Shown here piece by piece: positions 40,678 to 49,234 of a stretch of 64,000 nucleotides of DNA. The stretch covers positions 434,001-498,000 of the forward strand of contig NZ_BMDA01000002.1 of assembly GCF_014635545.1 (NCBI RefSeq), in the 5' to 3' direction. Positions within the stretch are counted from its first letter, which is position 1; each line of letters starts with the position of its first letter. The translations under genes were made by a program, and so were the position numbers. This DNA comes from Acinetobacter courvalinii (GTDB lineage: Bacteria; Pseudomonadota; Gammaproteobacteria; Pseudomonadales; Moraxellaceae). The notes under the pieces were generated by a model. That model had not been told where the DNA came from and ran no database searches. It saw nothing but the letters and a program-made list of their open reading frames with translations.

Positions 40678-41442
40678 TTAAGCGGATGCTTTACGTTTTT
40701 CGAGTATTTTTCCAAACAATAAACCCAGTTCGAATAACATCCACATCGGTACCGCCAGCATAATCATCGACAAGGCGTCAGGTGGGGTTACAAACATGGC
40801 AACAAAGAAACAGCCGACCACAATGAAACGGCGTTTCTCAATCAGGCTCTGGGTACTCACCACACCAATTAAAATCAGAACCAGGGTAATGATGGGAATT
40901 TCGAAGGTAAAACCAAACACCAGAAACAGTTTTAAACAGAAACTTAAATAACTGTTGATATCGGTCATTGGAGCAACGGTTTCAGGTGAAACACTGATAA
41001 AGAAATGTAAAATTGCCGGCAAGGTAATAAAATAGGCAAAGGCCACACCCAGATAAAACAGCACGATACTGCCCAGTAGCAGAGGAATAGCCAGATGGCG
41101 TTCCTTTTCATACAGGGCCGGTTTGATAAATGACCAGATCTGGTAAATGATATACGGCATGGCCAGCATGAATGCTACAAACAGATTCAGCTTGAATGGC
41201 GCCATGAATGTTGCCGTGACATCAGTCGCAATCATGGTTGAACTGGCTGGTAGCTGTTGTCTTAACGGTTCTGAAAGCCATTGATAGGTCGTGTTTCTAA
41301 ACGGCAATAAACAGAAGAACAGCAGAATCGTCACCCCAACAATCTTGAACAGATATTGACGGAGTACGATCAAATGCTGCATCACTGGCATTTGTTGCAG
41401 GGTTTCTTCAGGATTTACTGAGGTCGAAGGTAACTGGCTCAT
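40678..41442 (-). CDS. tatC: Twin-arginine translocase subunit TatC
   Basis: A 254-residue six-helix inner-membrane protein that recognises the twin-arginine signal and nucleates the Tat channel. The N-terminal MQHLIVLRQYLFKIVG corresponds to the HL.ELR region of TatC, and PFKLNLFVAFMLAMPYIIYQIWSFIKPALYEKE is the family signature. FGFTFEIPI contains the conserved Phe/Glu of the signal-binding groove. It overlaps tatB by four bases, indicating translational coupling. Confidence 0.95.
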   Translation of the reverse strand: MSQLPSTSVNPEETLQQMPVMQHLIVLRQYLFKIVGVTILLFFCLLPFRNTTYQWLSEPLRQQLPASSTMIATDVTATFMAPFKLNLFVAFMLAMPYIIYQIWSFIKPALYEKERHLAIPLLLGSIVLFYLGVAFAYFITLPAILHFFISVSPETVAPMTDINSYLSFCLKLFLVFGFTFEIPIITLVLILIGVVSTQSLIEKRRFIVVGCFFVAMFVTPPDALSMIMLAVPMWMLFELGLLFGKILEKRKASA

Positions 41443-41879
41443 ACGGCAATCTTTAATTCTGTATCAAACGTTTGAGTCGATAGACTCGGCTCAGGCTTGA
41501 AAGGTAATTGCTTGTGATATTCAAGACTGAACGGCAGGATCGCTTGCTGCGGACTCAACGTATAGATGTTAGAAGCTTTAGTCTCGGCTTTGACTTGTTC
41601 ACTCTCGGAAGGCGTTTGTGTATTTTTAAGCGCATCTAGCTGTTGTTGCATCCTGCGTTCAAGTTCTGTGATTTTATCAATTTCTTTTTGCATTTCTTCG
41701 CGGAACTCGGAAAGGCGAAGTTCGCGGTCAATTTCATTCTGAATATTGTTGATAAACTTTTTAATTTTTCCATACCATTTCGCTACGAACCGGGCAGCTT
41801 CTGGTAATTTATCAGGACCGAGCACCAGCAATGCAATCACTGCAAAGCAAAAGATTTCGGTCATTCCCAAATTCAGCAT
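41439..41879 (-). CDS. tatB: Twin-arginine translocase subunit TatB
   Basis: 146 residues: N-terminal membrane helix (MTEIFCFAVIALLVLGPDKLPEAAR), an amphipathic helix with FVAKWYGKIKKFINNIQNEIDRELRL, then a charged coiled region and a Pro/Thr-rich tail. TatB works with TatC in signal recognition. The GPDKLPEAAR turn separates it from TatA. Between tatA (12 bp) and tatC (4-base overlap). Confidence 0.92.
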   Translation of the reverse strand: MLNLGMTEIFCFAVIALLVLGPDKLPEAARFVAKWYGKIKKFINNIQNEIDRELRLSEFREEMQKEIDKITELERRMQQQLDALKNTQTPSESEQVKAETKASNIYTLSPQQAILPFSLEYHKQLPFKPEPSLSTQTFDTELKIAV

Positions 41880-41891
41880 AGTCGTGCTCGC

Positions 41892-42107
41892 TTAACTTTT
41901 TACCGAGCTTTCAGTATTTTTAACTTGAGCATCAATAGTGCGAGGTTCATTTAAAGAGGCCGCCGTTTCGTCTTCTTTCATGGATTTCTTGAAGTCTTTC
42001 ACTGCGCCACCGACATCTTTACCCAGATTTTTAAGCTTTGATGTACCGAAAAGTAAAATCACCACGATTGCAAAAATCAGTACATGCCAAATTGATAAAC
42101 CCGCCAT
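41892..42107 (-). CDS. tatA: Twin-arginine translocase subunit TatA
   Basis: About 71 residues from [29 protein letters not shown], the standard TatA start; an in-frame ATG directly before it (42110) is equally possible, with AGGA five bases upstream. The much earlier start at 42158 is wrong because it would read through the Pho box. One membrane helix, the [14 protein letters not shown] hinge and an amphipathic helix form the pore-building subunit. First gene of tatABC. Confidence 0.93.
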   Translation of the reverse strand: MAGLSIWHVLIFAIVVILLFGTSKLKNLGKDVGGAVKDFKKSMKEDETAASLNEPRTIDAQVKNTESSVKS

Positions 42108-42151
42108 CATTCTATTCCTATAAAACTTTGGATATATCTCAACAGTTTGGC

Positions 42152-42191
42152 ATGACAAAGATGTGACATTTATATTGCAGTTTTAAGACAG
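42152..42191 (-). promoter_or_regulatory. Pho box upstream of tatABC
   Basis: On the minus strand the units CTGTCTT, CTGCAAT, ATGTCAC and TTGTCAT recur at exact 11-base spacing (plus-strand starts 42185, 42174, 42163, 42152), 45-84 bases upstream of tatA. The same pattern precedes the PhoX-like gene. It also lies 70 bases before the divergent AEC transporter. Confidence 0.65.
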
Positions 42192-42260
42192 TGCATTTAT
42201 CCCATACTAAATAGTGCTAGCATAAGCAGCCTATCAAGACACGATAAAAAATAGATCGAC

Positions 42261-43148
42261 ATGACCTTCATTCTTCCAGTAAGTGCCTTTATATTCGGGC
42301 TATTGCTTGCTCAGTTCAAAGTCGCAGAACAGGCGAAGAAAGTCCTATCTTCCTTATTGGCACGGCTTTTTATCCCGGCGGTGATCATTTACAACATGGT
42401 GTTTTATCAGGCAGGTAGCTTGGCCTTGATGGGATTTAGTTTTATTACATCGATTATTTTATTTTATGGTTTTTTCCTTCTTTCGAAGGATCGCTTACAA
42501 GCGCTCTGTGTGAGTTATAGCAACATCGGCTGGTTGGGTTTTCCATTTGCTATCGCCTTATTTGGAGAGCAGGTCAGCGCAGCCATGATTGCGTTATATA
42601 TTGGTGGTTCACTGTTTGGTAATATCTGGGCGGTGGCTGCGGTTTCAGACGGGCCGACGGATTACCTTGCAACATTGCAAAAAGTACTGAAATCACCCCC
42701 TGTATTGGCCTTGTTCGCAGCCTTGGTTTTATGGCTGTTGGGAGGGCATGATTTGCAGGGCAATGCGCTGGTAGAAGGAGTGTATGAGATTGCCAAGTTT
42801 GGGATGAGCTTTGCCGGCATGTGCATTCTGGGAATGTGGCTGAGACATACCCGTGTACATGTAGCTGATTTGCTGCTGAGCACTAGAACCCTAATGTTCA
42901 AGCTATTCTGTGGCGTCATCATATGTACCATGACTTATTATTTTATCGCCATGCCGCAGATTGAATTTTTGATTCCAGTTCTGTTTTTCTTATTCTGTCT
43001 ACCGCCTGCCGCCAATATTGTGGCATTGGAGACGCATTACCAAGGTACGGGCGTTTCAGCTCGCTATATTGCTGCAGGAACCATCGTCAGTTGTATTGTG
43101 ATTGTGATCTATGGTCTATTGCTACATATAAAAAGTGCCCTCATATAG
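42261..43148 (+). CDS. AEC-family (auxin efflux carrier-like) permease
   Basis: 295 residues with about ten helices. The N-terminal FILPVSAFIFGLLLAQF, LARLFIPAVIIYNMVF and the mid-protein SYSNIGWLGFPFAIALFGEQVSAAMIALYIGGSLFGN match the AEC family, whose bacterial members transport malate, malonate or other small carboxylates. CLPPAANIVALETHY near residue 250 is the second conserved half-site. Divergent from tatA across a 150-bp region containing the Pho box, so phosphate control is possible. Confidence 0.88.
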   Translation: MTFILPVSAFIFGLLLAQFKVAEQAKKVLSSLLARLFIPAVIIYNMVFYQAGSLALMGFSFITSIILFYGFFLLSKDRLQALCVSYSNIGWLGFPFAIALFGEQVSAAMIALYIGGSLFGNIWAVAAVSDGPTDYLATLQKVLKSPPVLALFAALVLWLLGGHDLQGNALVEGVYEIAKFGMSFAGMCILGMWLRHTRVHVADLLLSTRTLMFKLFCGVIICTMTYYFIAMPQIEFLIPVLFFLFCLPPAANIVALETHYQGTGVSARYIAAGTIVSCIVIVIYGLLLHIKSALI

Positions 43149-43159
43149 GAGAGCACTTT
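43132..43159 (-). terminator. Rho-independent terminator of rdgB
   Basis: AAAGTGC and GCACTTT arms extended by CCTC/GGAG around a short loop; T run on the minus strand. It overlaps the last codons of the AEC gene. Confidence 0.75.
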
Positions 43160-43165
43160 AGGGTT

Positions 43166-43789
43166 TTAAACCAGACTGGCTTTAAATAGCTGCATGGCTT
43201 GGCCACGATGGCTGATCTTGTTTTTCTCAGCTTTGCTGAGTTCAGCACTCGACATATTGAGTTCAGGTAGCCAAAATAAAGGGTCATAACCAAAGCCATT
43301 TTCGCCACGCGCTGCTGTTAAAATCTCACCTTTCCAGATACCTTGGAAAATTTGTGGCAGCGGGTCTTCTGCATGAGTGACCAGTGCAAGTACACACACA
43401 AACATCCCTTCAATCACTTCGCCGTTTTTACGAAAAGGTGCAAGATCGGCCAGCAACTTTTGATTATTGGCAGCATCGTTACCATGTTCGCCTGCGTAGC
43501 GCGCAGAGTAGATGCCAGGTGCACCACCTAAAATCGGAACGCATAGCCCTGAGTCATCTGCTAGCGCAGGTTTACCCGAAAGCTTAGACGCATGACGTGC
43601 CTTGATAATGGCATTTTCAACAAAGCTGAGACCATCTTCGATCGCATCTTCAATATCCAGTTTGCCTTGGGGAATAATTTCAACAGGAAGGTTGAGCTGT
43701 TGAAAGAGGTGTTCAAATTCGACAACTTTGCCTTTGTTATTACTTGCAAGCACAAGGCTGCCTTGGTTGAGCCAGGATTGGGTAGACAT
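43166..43789 (-). CDS. rdgB: RdgB/HAM1 non-canonical purine NTP pyrophosphatase
   Basis: 207 residues. The enzyme hydrolyses dITP, ITP and XTP to monophosphates, keeping damaged purines out of DNA. The substrate-binding start LVLASNNKGKVVEFEHLF, the metal site ALADDSGLCVPILGGAPGIYSARYAGE (residues about 75-100) and FGYDPLFWLPE near residue 170 are diagnostic; HRGQAMQ near the end is also conserved. Normal length for the family. Confidence 0.95.
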   Translation of the reverse strand: MSTQSWLNQGSLVLASNNKGKVVEFEHLFQQLNLPVEIIPQGKLDIEDAIEDGLSFVENAIIKARHASKLSGKPALADDSGLCVPILGGAPGIYSARYAGEHGNDAANNQKLLADLAPFRKNGEVIEGMFVCVLALVTHAEDPLPQIFQGIWKGEILTAARGENGFGYDPLFWLPELNMSSAELSKAEKNKISHRGQAMQLFKASLV

Positions 43790-43848
43790 GAGTTAAACCT
43801 ATTTAAGTTTTGTGTATTTTAACGCATTTCCAGCATGAAATAGCGGTA

Positions 43849-44394
43849 TTATGAATATGGGCGAATAGAACATTTTTTCTGATTAAAAATAATTTGGGCT
43901 TTATAGTTTTCTGTTTCAATAAAAGAAGTTTGTTGCGGGCGCTTACTTTTACAATCGAAAGAAATACCACCATGAATCGATGGGAGATTGAGGTCAATAT
44001 ACGAGATAGGATAAGAATGCTCTTGAGAATATGAAGGGAGTTGAAAATAAAACTGATGATTTGTCTTTTGTAAGATGTTACTGATCTCTATATCTGTATT
44101 TTTTCTAAGCATAGGCAGCATTAAGATGGTTTCACGTTGTAGGTGGGTTGTGATAAAGGGAACAAAATAATCAGATTCATACATTGCATAAGCCGCTGAA
44201 TTAATTTGCTTTAACTCATTTAAAAAATCATTTTTTGTATAGCCATTTTTATAAGATATAATTTGAAGTGTAAAGTCTAACTTTTTTGAGTGATCAAATA
44301 AGCGGGGTTTTAATAGCTGAAAAATAATAAGACTGACAATTATAATAAAAATACTGATATAAATTGATTTCTTAAGTATATTTCTCTCAAACAT
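43849..44394 (-). CDS. Hypothetical single-pass membrane protein
   Basis: About 181 residues from the ATG at 44394. One N-terminal membrane helix (IYISIFIIIVSLIIFQLL) is followed by a soluble, probably periplasmic domain with two Cys (residues FDCKSK and KKCSIR) that could form a disulfide. It is clearly more AT-rich than its neighbours rdgB and the Sel1 gene, which may mean horizontal origin. No family recognised. Confidence 0.6.
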   Translation of the reverse strand: MFERNILKKSIYISIFIIIVSLIIFQLLKPRLFDHSKKLDFTLQIISYKNGYTKNDFLNELKQINSAAYAMYESDYFVPFITTHLQRETILMLPMLRKNTDIEISNILQKTNHQFYFQLPSYSQEHSYPISYIDLNLPSIHGGISFDCKSKRPQQTSFIETENYKAQIIFNQKKCSIRPYS

Positions 44395-44481
44395 TAAGCT
44401 TTCTCTTTTTAATAACTTTAAGCGAATAAGCATTATTTCTTATGGGATGTTCTATTTTTACTGGGCTCGAACCATGGTAAT

Positions 44482-44510
44482 AAAAAACCGACTCTTACAA
44501 GTCGGTTTTT
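44482..44510 (-). terminator. Rho-independent terminator of the metX-metW-Sel1 operon
   Basis: AAAAACCGACT and AGTCGGTTTTT form an 11-bp perfect stem with a short loop, 26 bases past the Sel1 gene stop. Confidence 0.88.
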
Positions 44511-44536
44511 ATATCACTCAATAGCTCTAAACAAGA

Positions 44537-45124
44537 TTATTGCGCTTGAATCCATTTATCAGCACGGTCACGTGCAGTACGAATCTGGTCTTGGGTCAAG
44601 TTTGCAGCCAACGCCGTTTTCTTACCTTCAGAAAGTTTGATCACTTTGGTATCGAGCATGCCATCACGGGTTGAAAGCTCGTACCACTGATAAGCGCCCA
44701 TATAGTTTTTCTTTTGCTCTTCCATCATGGCAAGATTAAAGCTGGCACGGTTATCGCCATTGCTGGCTGCTTTCTCGAAATATTTACGAGCCAAAGCTTC
44801 ATCTTTCTTGGTGCCAATACCATCGGCATACATACGGCCCACATTCAATTGTGCTGCAGATAAACCTTGATCCGCAGCAGCCTTGAATAAGGTAAATGCC
44901 TGTTTCTCATCTTTAGCCACGTCTTTACCATACTGATAACGGGTCGCTAAATAAAACTGTGCCCCCGCCTGACCAGATTTGGCTGCGCTTTGTAATCCAC
45001 CGATGTCCATCACTGAATAACGCGCTGCCTGTGTTGCGACCGATTGTGGTTGGGCAACATAGTCAGCGTGCGCTTGTATACTGATCAGACCAAATAAAAA
45101 TGTGCTGATTAATGTCTTTTTCAT
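44537..45124 (-). CDS. Secreted Sel1-like repeat protein
   Basis: 195 residues: a signal peptide (MKKTLISTFLFGLISIQAHA) and three Sel1-type helical repeats (AGAQFYLATRYQYGKDVAKDEKQAFTLFKAAADQG, SAAQLNVGRMYADGIGTKKDEALARKYFEKAASNG, and a third, RASFNLAMMEEQKKNYMGAYQWYELSTRDG). These fold as a protein-binding solenoid. The start overlaps the metW stop by four bases, so it is translationally coupled to the methionine genes, though no functional link is obvious. Confidence 0.88.
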   Translation of the reverse strand: MKKTLISTFLFGLISIQAHADYVAQPQSVATQAARYSVMDIGGLQSAAKSGQAGAQFYLATRYQYGKDVAKDEKQAFTLFKAAADQGLSAAQLNVGRMYADGIGTKKDEALARKYFEKAASNGDNRASFNLAMMEEQKKNYMGAYQWYELSTRDGMLDTKVIKLSEGKKTALAANLTQDQIRTARDRADKWIQAQ

Positions 45125-45714
45125 AGAGCGCTCACTCGATAAATTGCGACTTCACCAAATAGGTTCGGCATATGCTTGCTGAGCATACTACCTTGTTGGT
45201 CACCATTAACGGCAAGTCGATTAATAATTTTAATCCGGTTCTCGGCACATAAGGCTTCAAAGTCACGGAAAGTACATAAATGAATATTCGGGGTGTTATA
45301 CCACATATAAGGTAAAGCTTCCGAAACAGGCATTTTCCCTTTTAATGCAAGAAAAGAACGCGTCTTCCAATGCGCAAAGTTTGGAAAAGTAATAATTGCC
45401 TGTTTGCCGACACGCACCATATCACGGAGTAATACATCGGGTGCATCTACAGCTTGCAAAGCTTGTGCCATTACAACAGAGTCAAAAGACTGGTCGGCAA
45501 AGCGGCTTAAACCGAGGTTCAAGTCCTGTTGGATAATATTTAACCCCCGACTGATGGCAATTGCAATCTTTTCTTGATCAATTTCTAACCCATAGGCACG
45601 AATATTGTGCTGTTTGCTCATGTGAGCCAGCAATTCACCATCACCACAGCCTAAGTCTAACACGCTAGAGTTCGGGTTAATCCATTTTTCGGCAAGTTGT
45701 TGATCTATACGCAT
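45121..45714 (-). CDS. metW: Methionine biosynthesis protein MetW
   Basis: 197 residues with a class I methyltransferase-like fold. The SAM-binding motif VLDLGCGDGELLAHM is at about residue 20, then GLEIDQEKIAIAISRGLNIIQQDLN and FADQSFDSVVMAQALQAV. MetW is required with MetX for homoserine acetylation in several proteobacteria. The start overlaps the metX stop (TGATG), so the two are coupled. Confidence 0.93.
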   Translation of the reverse strand: MRIDQQLAEKWINPNSSVLDLGCGDGELLAHMSKQHNIRAYGLEIDQEKIAIAISRGLNIIQQDLNLGLSRFADQSFDSVVMAQALQAVDAPDVLLRDMVRVGKQAIITFPNFAHWKTRSFLALKGKMPVSEALPYMWYNTPNIHLCTFRDFEALCAENRIKIINRLAVNGDQQGSMLSKHMPNLFGEVAIYRVSAL

Positions 45715-46874
45715 CAGTGCTGCTCCTGTCGTGTCGATTGCAACTGTTGTTCTCCACCTAAAAATGCCCGTAGTGTTTTTACATAGAGGGGAATAGGGAA
45801 CAAGAATGAGTCGTGACCTTGCTCAGCATCAATATCCAGATAGCTGACAGGCTTATGATTATCAATCAAGGCATCTACCAGTTCCTGTGAACGGCTCGGA
45901 CTAAAACGCCAGTCCGTGGTAAATGAAATCACCAGAAACTGGCATTTCGGCTTACTCATGGCCTTTGTTAAAGAATGCTCATATTCACGGGAAGGGTCAA
46001 AATAATCTAGTGCCTTGGTCATAATCAAGTAAGTATTTGCATCGAAATTGCGACTAAATTGTTCGCCTTGGTAACGCAAATAGCTTTCAACCTGAAATTC
46101 GACATCGAAACCATACATAAATTTGCCTGACTTGAGGTCACGGCCAAATTTCTGCTTCATGGCTTCTTCAGATAAGTAGGTGATATGCCCAACCATACGT
46201 GCCAGAATCAGGCCGCGTTTCGGATAGCTGTCATTTTCCAGATAGCGGCCATGATGGAAGTCTGGATCAGAGAGAATTGATTGGCGTGCCACCTCGTTAA
46301 AGGCAATATTCTGAGCCGAGAGTTTAGGTGCGCTGGCAATCACGGCACATTTTTTGAGGCGATCCGGATAATCCAGTGACCATTGCAAGGCTTGCATACC
46401 GCCTAAAGAGCCACCAATAATGGCATACCAGACGTCGACACCGAGTCGGTCGGACAGCATGGCCTGGGTTTTGACCCAGTCCCGCACGGTGACCAGTGGA
46501 AAGTCTGGACCATAAGGACGATTTTCATTTTCTGGATTCGGTGAGGTTGGGCCGGTAGAGCCGCTACAGCCCCCGATATTATTTAATGAAACAACAAAGA
46601 AATGATCGGTATCAATTGCTTTTCCTGGTCCAATACAGCTATCCCACCAACCTGCTTTTTTATCATCCTCATGATGATAGCCAGCAGCGTGATGATGTCC
46701 TGAGAGTGCATGACAAATCAGAATGGCATTGGATTTATCTGCATTGAGTGTTCCATAGGTTTCAACCATTAAATCAAAACGTGGCAATATGCGACCACAT
46801 TCAAGCTCTAACGGTTGTTCAAATTGAAACTTTTGTGGTGTGACTAAACCCACTGAATCCGATGGAAAAGACAC
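45714..46874 (-). CDS. metX: Homoserine O-acyltransferase MetX
   Basis: 386 residues of the alpha/beta-hydrolase fold. It acylates L-homoserine, the first committed step of methionine synthesis. The nucleophile elbow [12 protein letters not shown] puts Ser near residue 156; the catalytic His is in GHDSFLFP near residue 360 and Asp in FTTDWRFSP near residue 317. [17 protein letters not shown] is a MetX signature. Whether acetyl or succinyl is used cannot be settled by eye. First gene of metX-metW-Sel1. Confidence 0.95.
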   Translation of the reverse strand: MSFPSDSVGLVTPQKFQFEQPLELECGRILPRFDLMVETYGTLNADKSNAILICHALSGHHHAAGYHHEDDKKAGWWDSCIGPGKAIDTDHFFVVSLNNIGGCSGSTGPTSPNPENENRPYGPDFPLVTVRDWVKTQAMLSDRLGVDVWYAIIGGSLGGMQALQWSLDYPDRLKKCAVIASAPKLSAQNIAFNEVARQSILSDPDFHHGRYLENDSYPKRGLILARMVGHITYLSEEAMKQKFGRDLKSGKFMYGFDVEFQVESYLRYQGEQFSRNFDANTYLIMTKALDYFDPSREYEHSLTKAMSKPKCQFLVISFTTDWRFSPSRSQELVDALIDNHKPVSYLDIDAEQGHDSFLFPIPLYVKTLRAFLGGEQQLQSTRQEQH

Positions 46875-46907
46875 TGGAATGATTCGCCCTATAATAAATC
46901 ATTAATA

Positions 46908-46936
46908 ATAAAAGGATACCAATTCAGGTATCCTTT
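46908..46936 (-). terminator. Rho-independent terminator of leuA
   Basis: AAAGGATACC-AATTCA-GGTATCCTTT, 10-bp perfect stem with a T run on the minus strand, between leuA and metX. Confidence 0.8.
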
Positions 46937-47000
46937 CAAAAGTCATTTTTTCTGATATTACAACTCAGCTTTACTGACGATTATGTGATATTTCACTCAT

Positions 47001-48698
47001 CTAAACGGCTGCGGCAGCCACTTGATCGGTGGTCAAGACACCTTGCTCAATCAAGCGGTTGGTACATGCAATAATGGCTTCAATTGATGAGGTCACGATG
47101 TTGTCATGTACGCCAGCACCGAAAGCGCTCTTACCTGTACCTTTCACCTGAAGTTCAATCAAGGCAAGGGCTTTGGCATTGGCACCTGAACTGATGCTGC
47201 GTTCTTCATAATTCACAACATCAATCGGTAACTGTAAAGCATTCAACATGGCCGAGATCGGGCCATTGCCTTCACCGCGTAGACGTTGAATTTCACCATC
47301 AATTTCAACGTCTAATTCAATGATTTGTGTACCATTAATATCCGACAATTGATAATGCTTAGTGTGATAGTGGCTATTTTTTACGTCCACATAGGTTTTT
47401 TCAAACAAAGACCAGATTTCATGGGCGCTGATTTCAGTGCCATTTTCATCGGTATGTTGCTGTACGATCTGGCTAAATTCGATTTGTACACGACGTGGCA
47501 AGGCAACGTTGTAATTCGACTCTAACAAGTAAGCAATACCACCTTTACCTGACTGGCTATTGACACGGATCACTGCATCATAGTCACGACCCAAGTCTTT
47601 CGGATCGATTGGCAAGTATGGCATATCCCAGATTTCTTCGTTTTTCTGGAACTCGAAACCTTTCTTAATCGCATCCTGATGTGAACCCGAGAATGCGGTA
47701 AAGACTAAATCACCGGCATATGGATGACGAGGATGCACAGGTAAGCCCGTACATTCTTCGACCGTTGCAATCACTTCATTGATATTGGAGAAATCCAAGT
47801 TAGGTGCAACACCCTGGGTATACATGTTCAAGGCAATTGCCGCAACGTCAACGTTACCAGTACGTTCACCATTCCCAAACACACAGCCTTCAACCCGGTC
47901 AGCACCCGCCATAATTGCCAATTCAGAGGCTGCGATACCGCAACCACGGTCATTGTGACAATGTACCGAGATAATCACGCCATCACGACGTGCCAAATTG
48001 CGGTGCATCCATTCGATTTGATCGGCATAGACATTCGGCGTCGACACTTCCACGGTTGCAGGCAAGTTCAAAATGACTTTATTGGTCGGTGAAGCTTCCC
48101 AGATTTCAGTCACCGCATCACAGACTTCTTTGGCGACTTCTAATTCGGTTGCGGTGAAACATTCTGGACTGTACTGGAAAATCCACTCTGTTGCCGGGTA
48201 CTGTGCCGCATATTCCTTGACTTTGCTTGCTGCATTCATGGCAAGTTGTTTTGAGCCATTGGCATCGACATTCAAGACTTTCTTGCGGAAAGTCGGCGAG
48301 TTTGAGTTATAGATATGCACGATGGCACGTTCTGCACCGACCAATGCTTCAAAAGTACGTTCAATCAAGTGATCACGTGCTTGCACCAATACTTCGATAT
48401 AGACATCATCCGGAATCAAATTTTCTTCAATTAACTTACGGGTGAAGTCGAAGTCGATTTGTGACGCAGAAGGGAAGCCGATTTCAATATGTTTAAAGCC
48501 AATCTTGACCAACATATGGAACATTTTTAATTTTTGTTCCATGTTCATCGGTTCAAAAATTGCCTGATTACCGTCACGAAGATCGGTACTCATCCAGATC
48601 GGTGCCTGATTGATTTCATTATTTGGCCACTGGCGATCGGGTAAATCGACGCGCTGGTACATACGGCGGTATTTTTTGCTTGGGTCAGCCAACATCAT
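47001..48698 (-). CDS. leuA: 2-isopropylmalate synthase
   Basis: 565 residues, the long form of the enzyme that condenses acetyl-CoA with 2-oxoisovalerate, the first step of leucine synthesis. PIWMSTDLRDGNQAIFEPM near residue 33 is the catalytic Asp/Arg-Asp motif, and VHCHNDRGCGIAASELAIMAGADRVEGCVFGNGERTGNVD holds the metal His ligands and signature 2. The C-terminal regulatory (leucine-binding) domain begins near residue 425. AAGGAG is seven bases before the ATG. A leader peptide and paired hairpins upstream suggest attenuation. Confidence 0.96.
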   Translation of the reverse strand: MMLADPSKKYRRMYQRVDLPDRQWPNNEINQAPIWMSTDLRDGNQAIFEPMNMEQKLKMFHMLVKIGFKHIEIGFPSASQIDFDFTRKLIEENLIPDDVYIEVLVQARDHLIERTFEALVGAERAIVHIYNSNSPTFRKKVLNVDANGSKQLAMNAASKVKEYAAQYPATEWIFQYSPECFTATELEVAKEVCDAVTEIWEASPTNKVILNLPATVEVSTPNVYADQIEWMHRNLARRDGVIISVHCHNDRGCGIAASELAIMAGADRVEGCVFGNGERTGNVDVAAIALNMYTQGVAPNLDFSNINEVIATVEECTGLPVHPRHPYAGDLVFTAFSGSHQDAIKKGFEFQKNEEIWDMPYLPIDPKDLGRDYDAVIRVNSQSGKGGIAYLLESNYNVALPRRVQIEFSQIVQQHTDENGTEISAHEIWSLFEKTYVDVKNSHYHTKHYQLSDINGTQIIELDVEIDGEIQRLRGEGNGPISAMLNALQLPIDVVNYEERSISSGANAKALALIELQVKGTGKSAFGAGVHDNIVTSSIEAIIACTNRLIEQGVLTTDQVAAAAV

Positions 48699-48714
48699 GA
48701 GATAACTCCTTGTC

Positions 48715-48754
48715 GTAGCATGGTTGCTGAGTCAAATAAAAGGCAACGTGCTAC
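48715..48754 (-). promoter_or_regulatory. Leader hairpin just upstream of the leuA ribosome binding site
   Basis: On the minus strand GTAGCA-CG-TTGC pairs with GCAA-CCA-TGCTAC around a 15-base loop. It ends five bases before AAGGAG of leuA. No T run follows, so it may act on translation or as part of an antiterminator rather than as a simple terminator. Confidence 0.55.
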
Positions 48755-48806
48755 AAATATATATGGTGTCTATAAGAATTAATTTAAAGCAAATCTGGGG
48801 ATCGAG

Positions 48807-48824
48807 AGCCTAAAAAGGTAGGCT
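48807..48824 (-). promoter_or_regulatory. Small hairpin after the leuA leader peptide
   Basis: AGCCTA-CCTTTT-TAGGCT (minus strand), directly after the leader peptide stop. Candidate pause or switching hairpin of the leader. Confidence 0.45.
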
Positions 48825-48830
48825 AAAAAT

Positions 48831-48920
48831 TTATACGCGCGCGAGGCGCAGCATCAGGAGAAGAGCAGCAAGATGTGTTGTATGAGACGGGTGGGTAAAG
48901 CCGCGATTTGTTTTCATCAT
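48831..48920 (-). CDS. leuL: Leu-rich leader peptide of leuA
   Basis: A 29-residue reading frame, MMKTNRGFTHPSHTTH followed by LAALLLMLRLARV, 132 bases upstream of leuA. Six of the last 13 codons are Leu (CTT, CTT, CTC, CTG, CTG, CTC), the pattern of an attenuation leader in which ribosome stalling senses leucyl-tRNA. Hairpins lie between it and leuA. The start has only a weak ribosome binding site. Too short for standard gene calling. Confidence 0.7.
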   Translation of the reverse strand: MMKTNRGFTHPSHTTHLAALLLMLRLARV

Positions 48921-49234
48921 CTACCATTCGTATGGGTTATTTAATTTTGCAGTTATATTAATCATCTAACTGGGTTCAGTCTAGGCGAAAATACAGACGG
49001 CTGCAAAGGTCTATAAAACATTTTAAAGAGAGTAATGCGAAAAATTTTGTCTATTTTTTTCATTTTTTTAAATTTGTTCGGGAAAATTTACCGAAATTTC
49101 GTTGGATAGAGAAAAAATAATATCCTTCTCATCATTTGAGAAAAATATAGTTCTAAACGTTAATGGAGTATTAATGTAGCGGCTATGACATCAGGGCGTG
49201 TGAAAACCTGAAAATTATCTGGTTACATTAGGAG
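48921..49234. other. AT-rich intergenic DNA, presumed leuA promoter region
   Basis: About 310 bases upstream of the leader peptide up to the end of the Fur-family gene. It must hold the leuA promoter; I see no gene or clear operator. Confidence 0.5.

Noticed and set aside
42108-42158. Upstream start for tatA at 42158.
   Set aside because: It would translate through the Pho box and add residues not found in TatA; MAGLSIWH with AGGA upstream is the normal start.
46875-47000. SAM riboswitch before metX.
   Set aside because: The short gap holds the leuA terminator and AT-rich DNA; I could not find the SAM-I or SAM-II core pairing.
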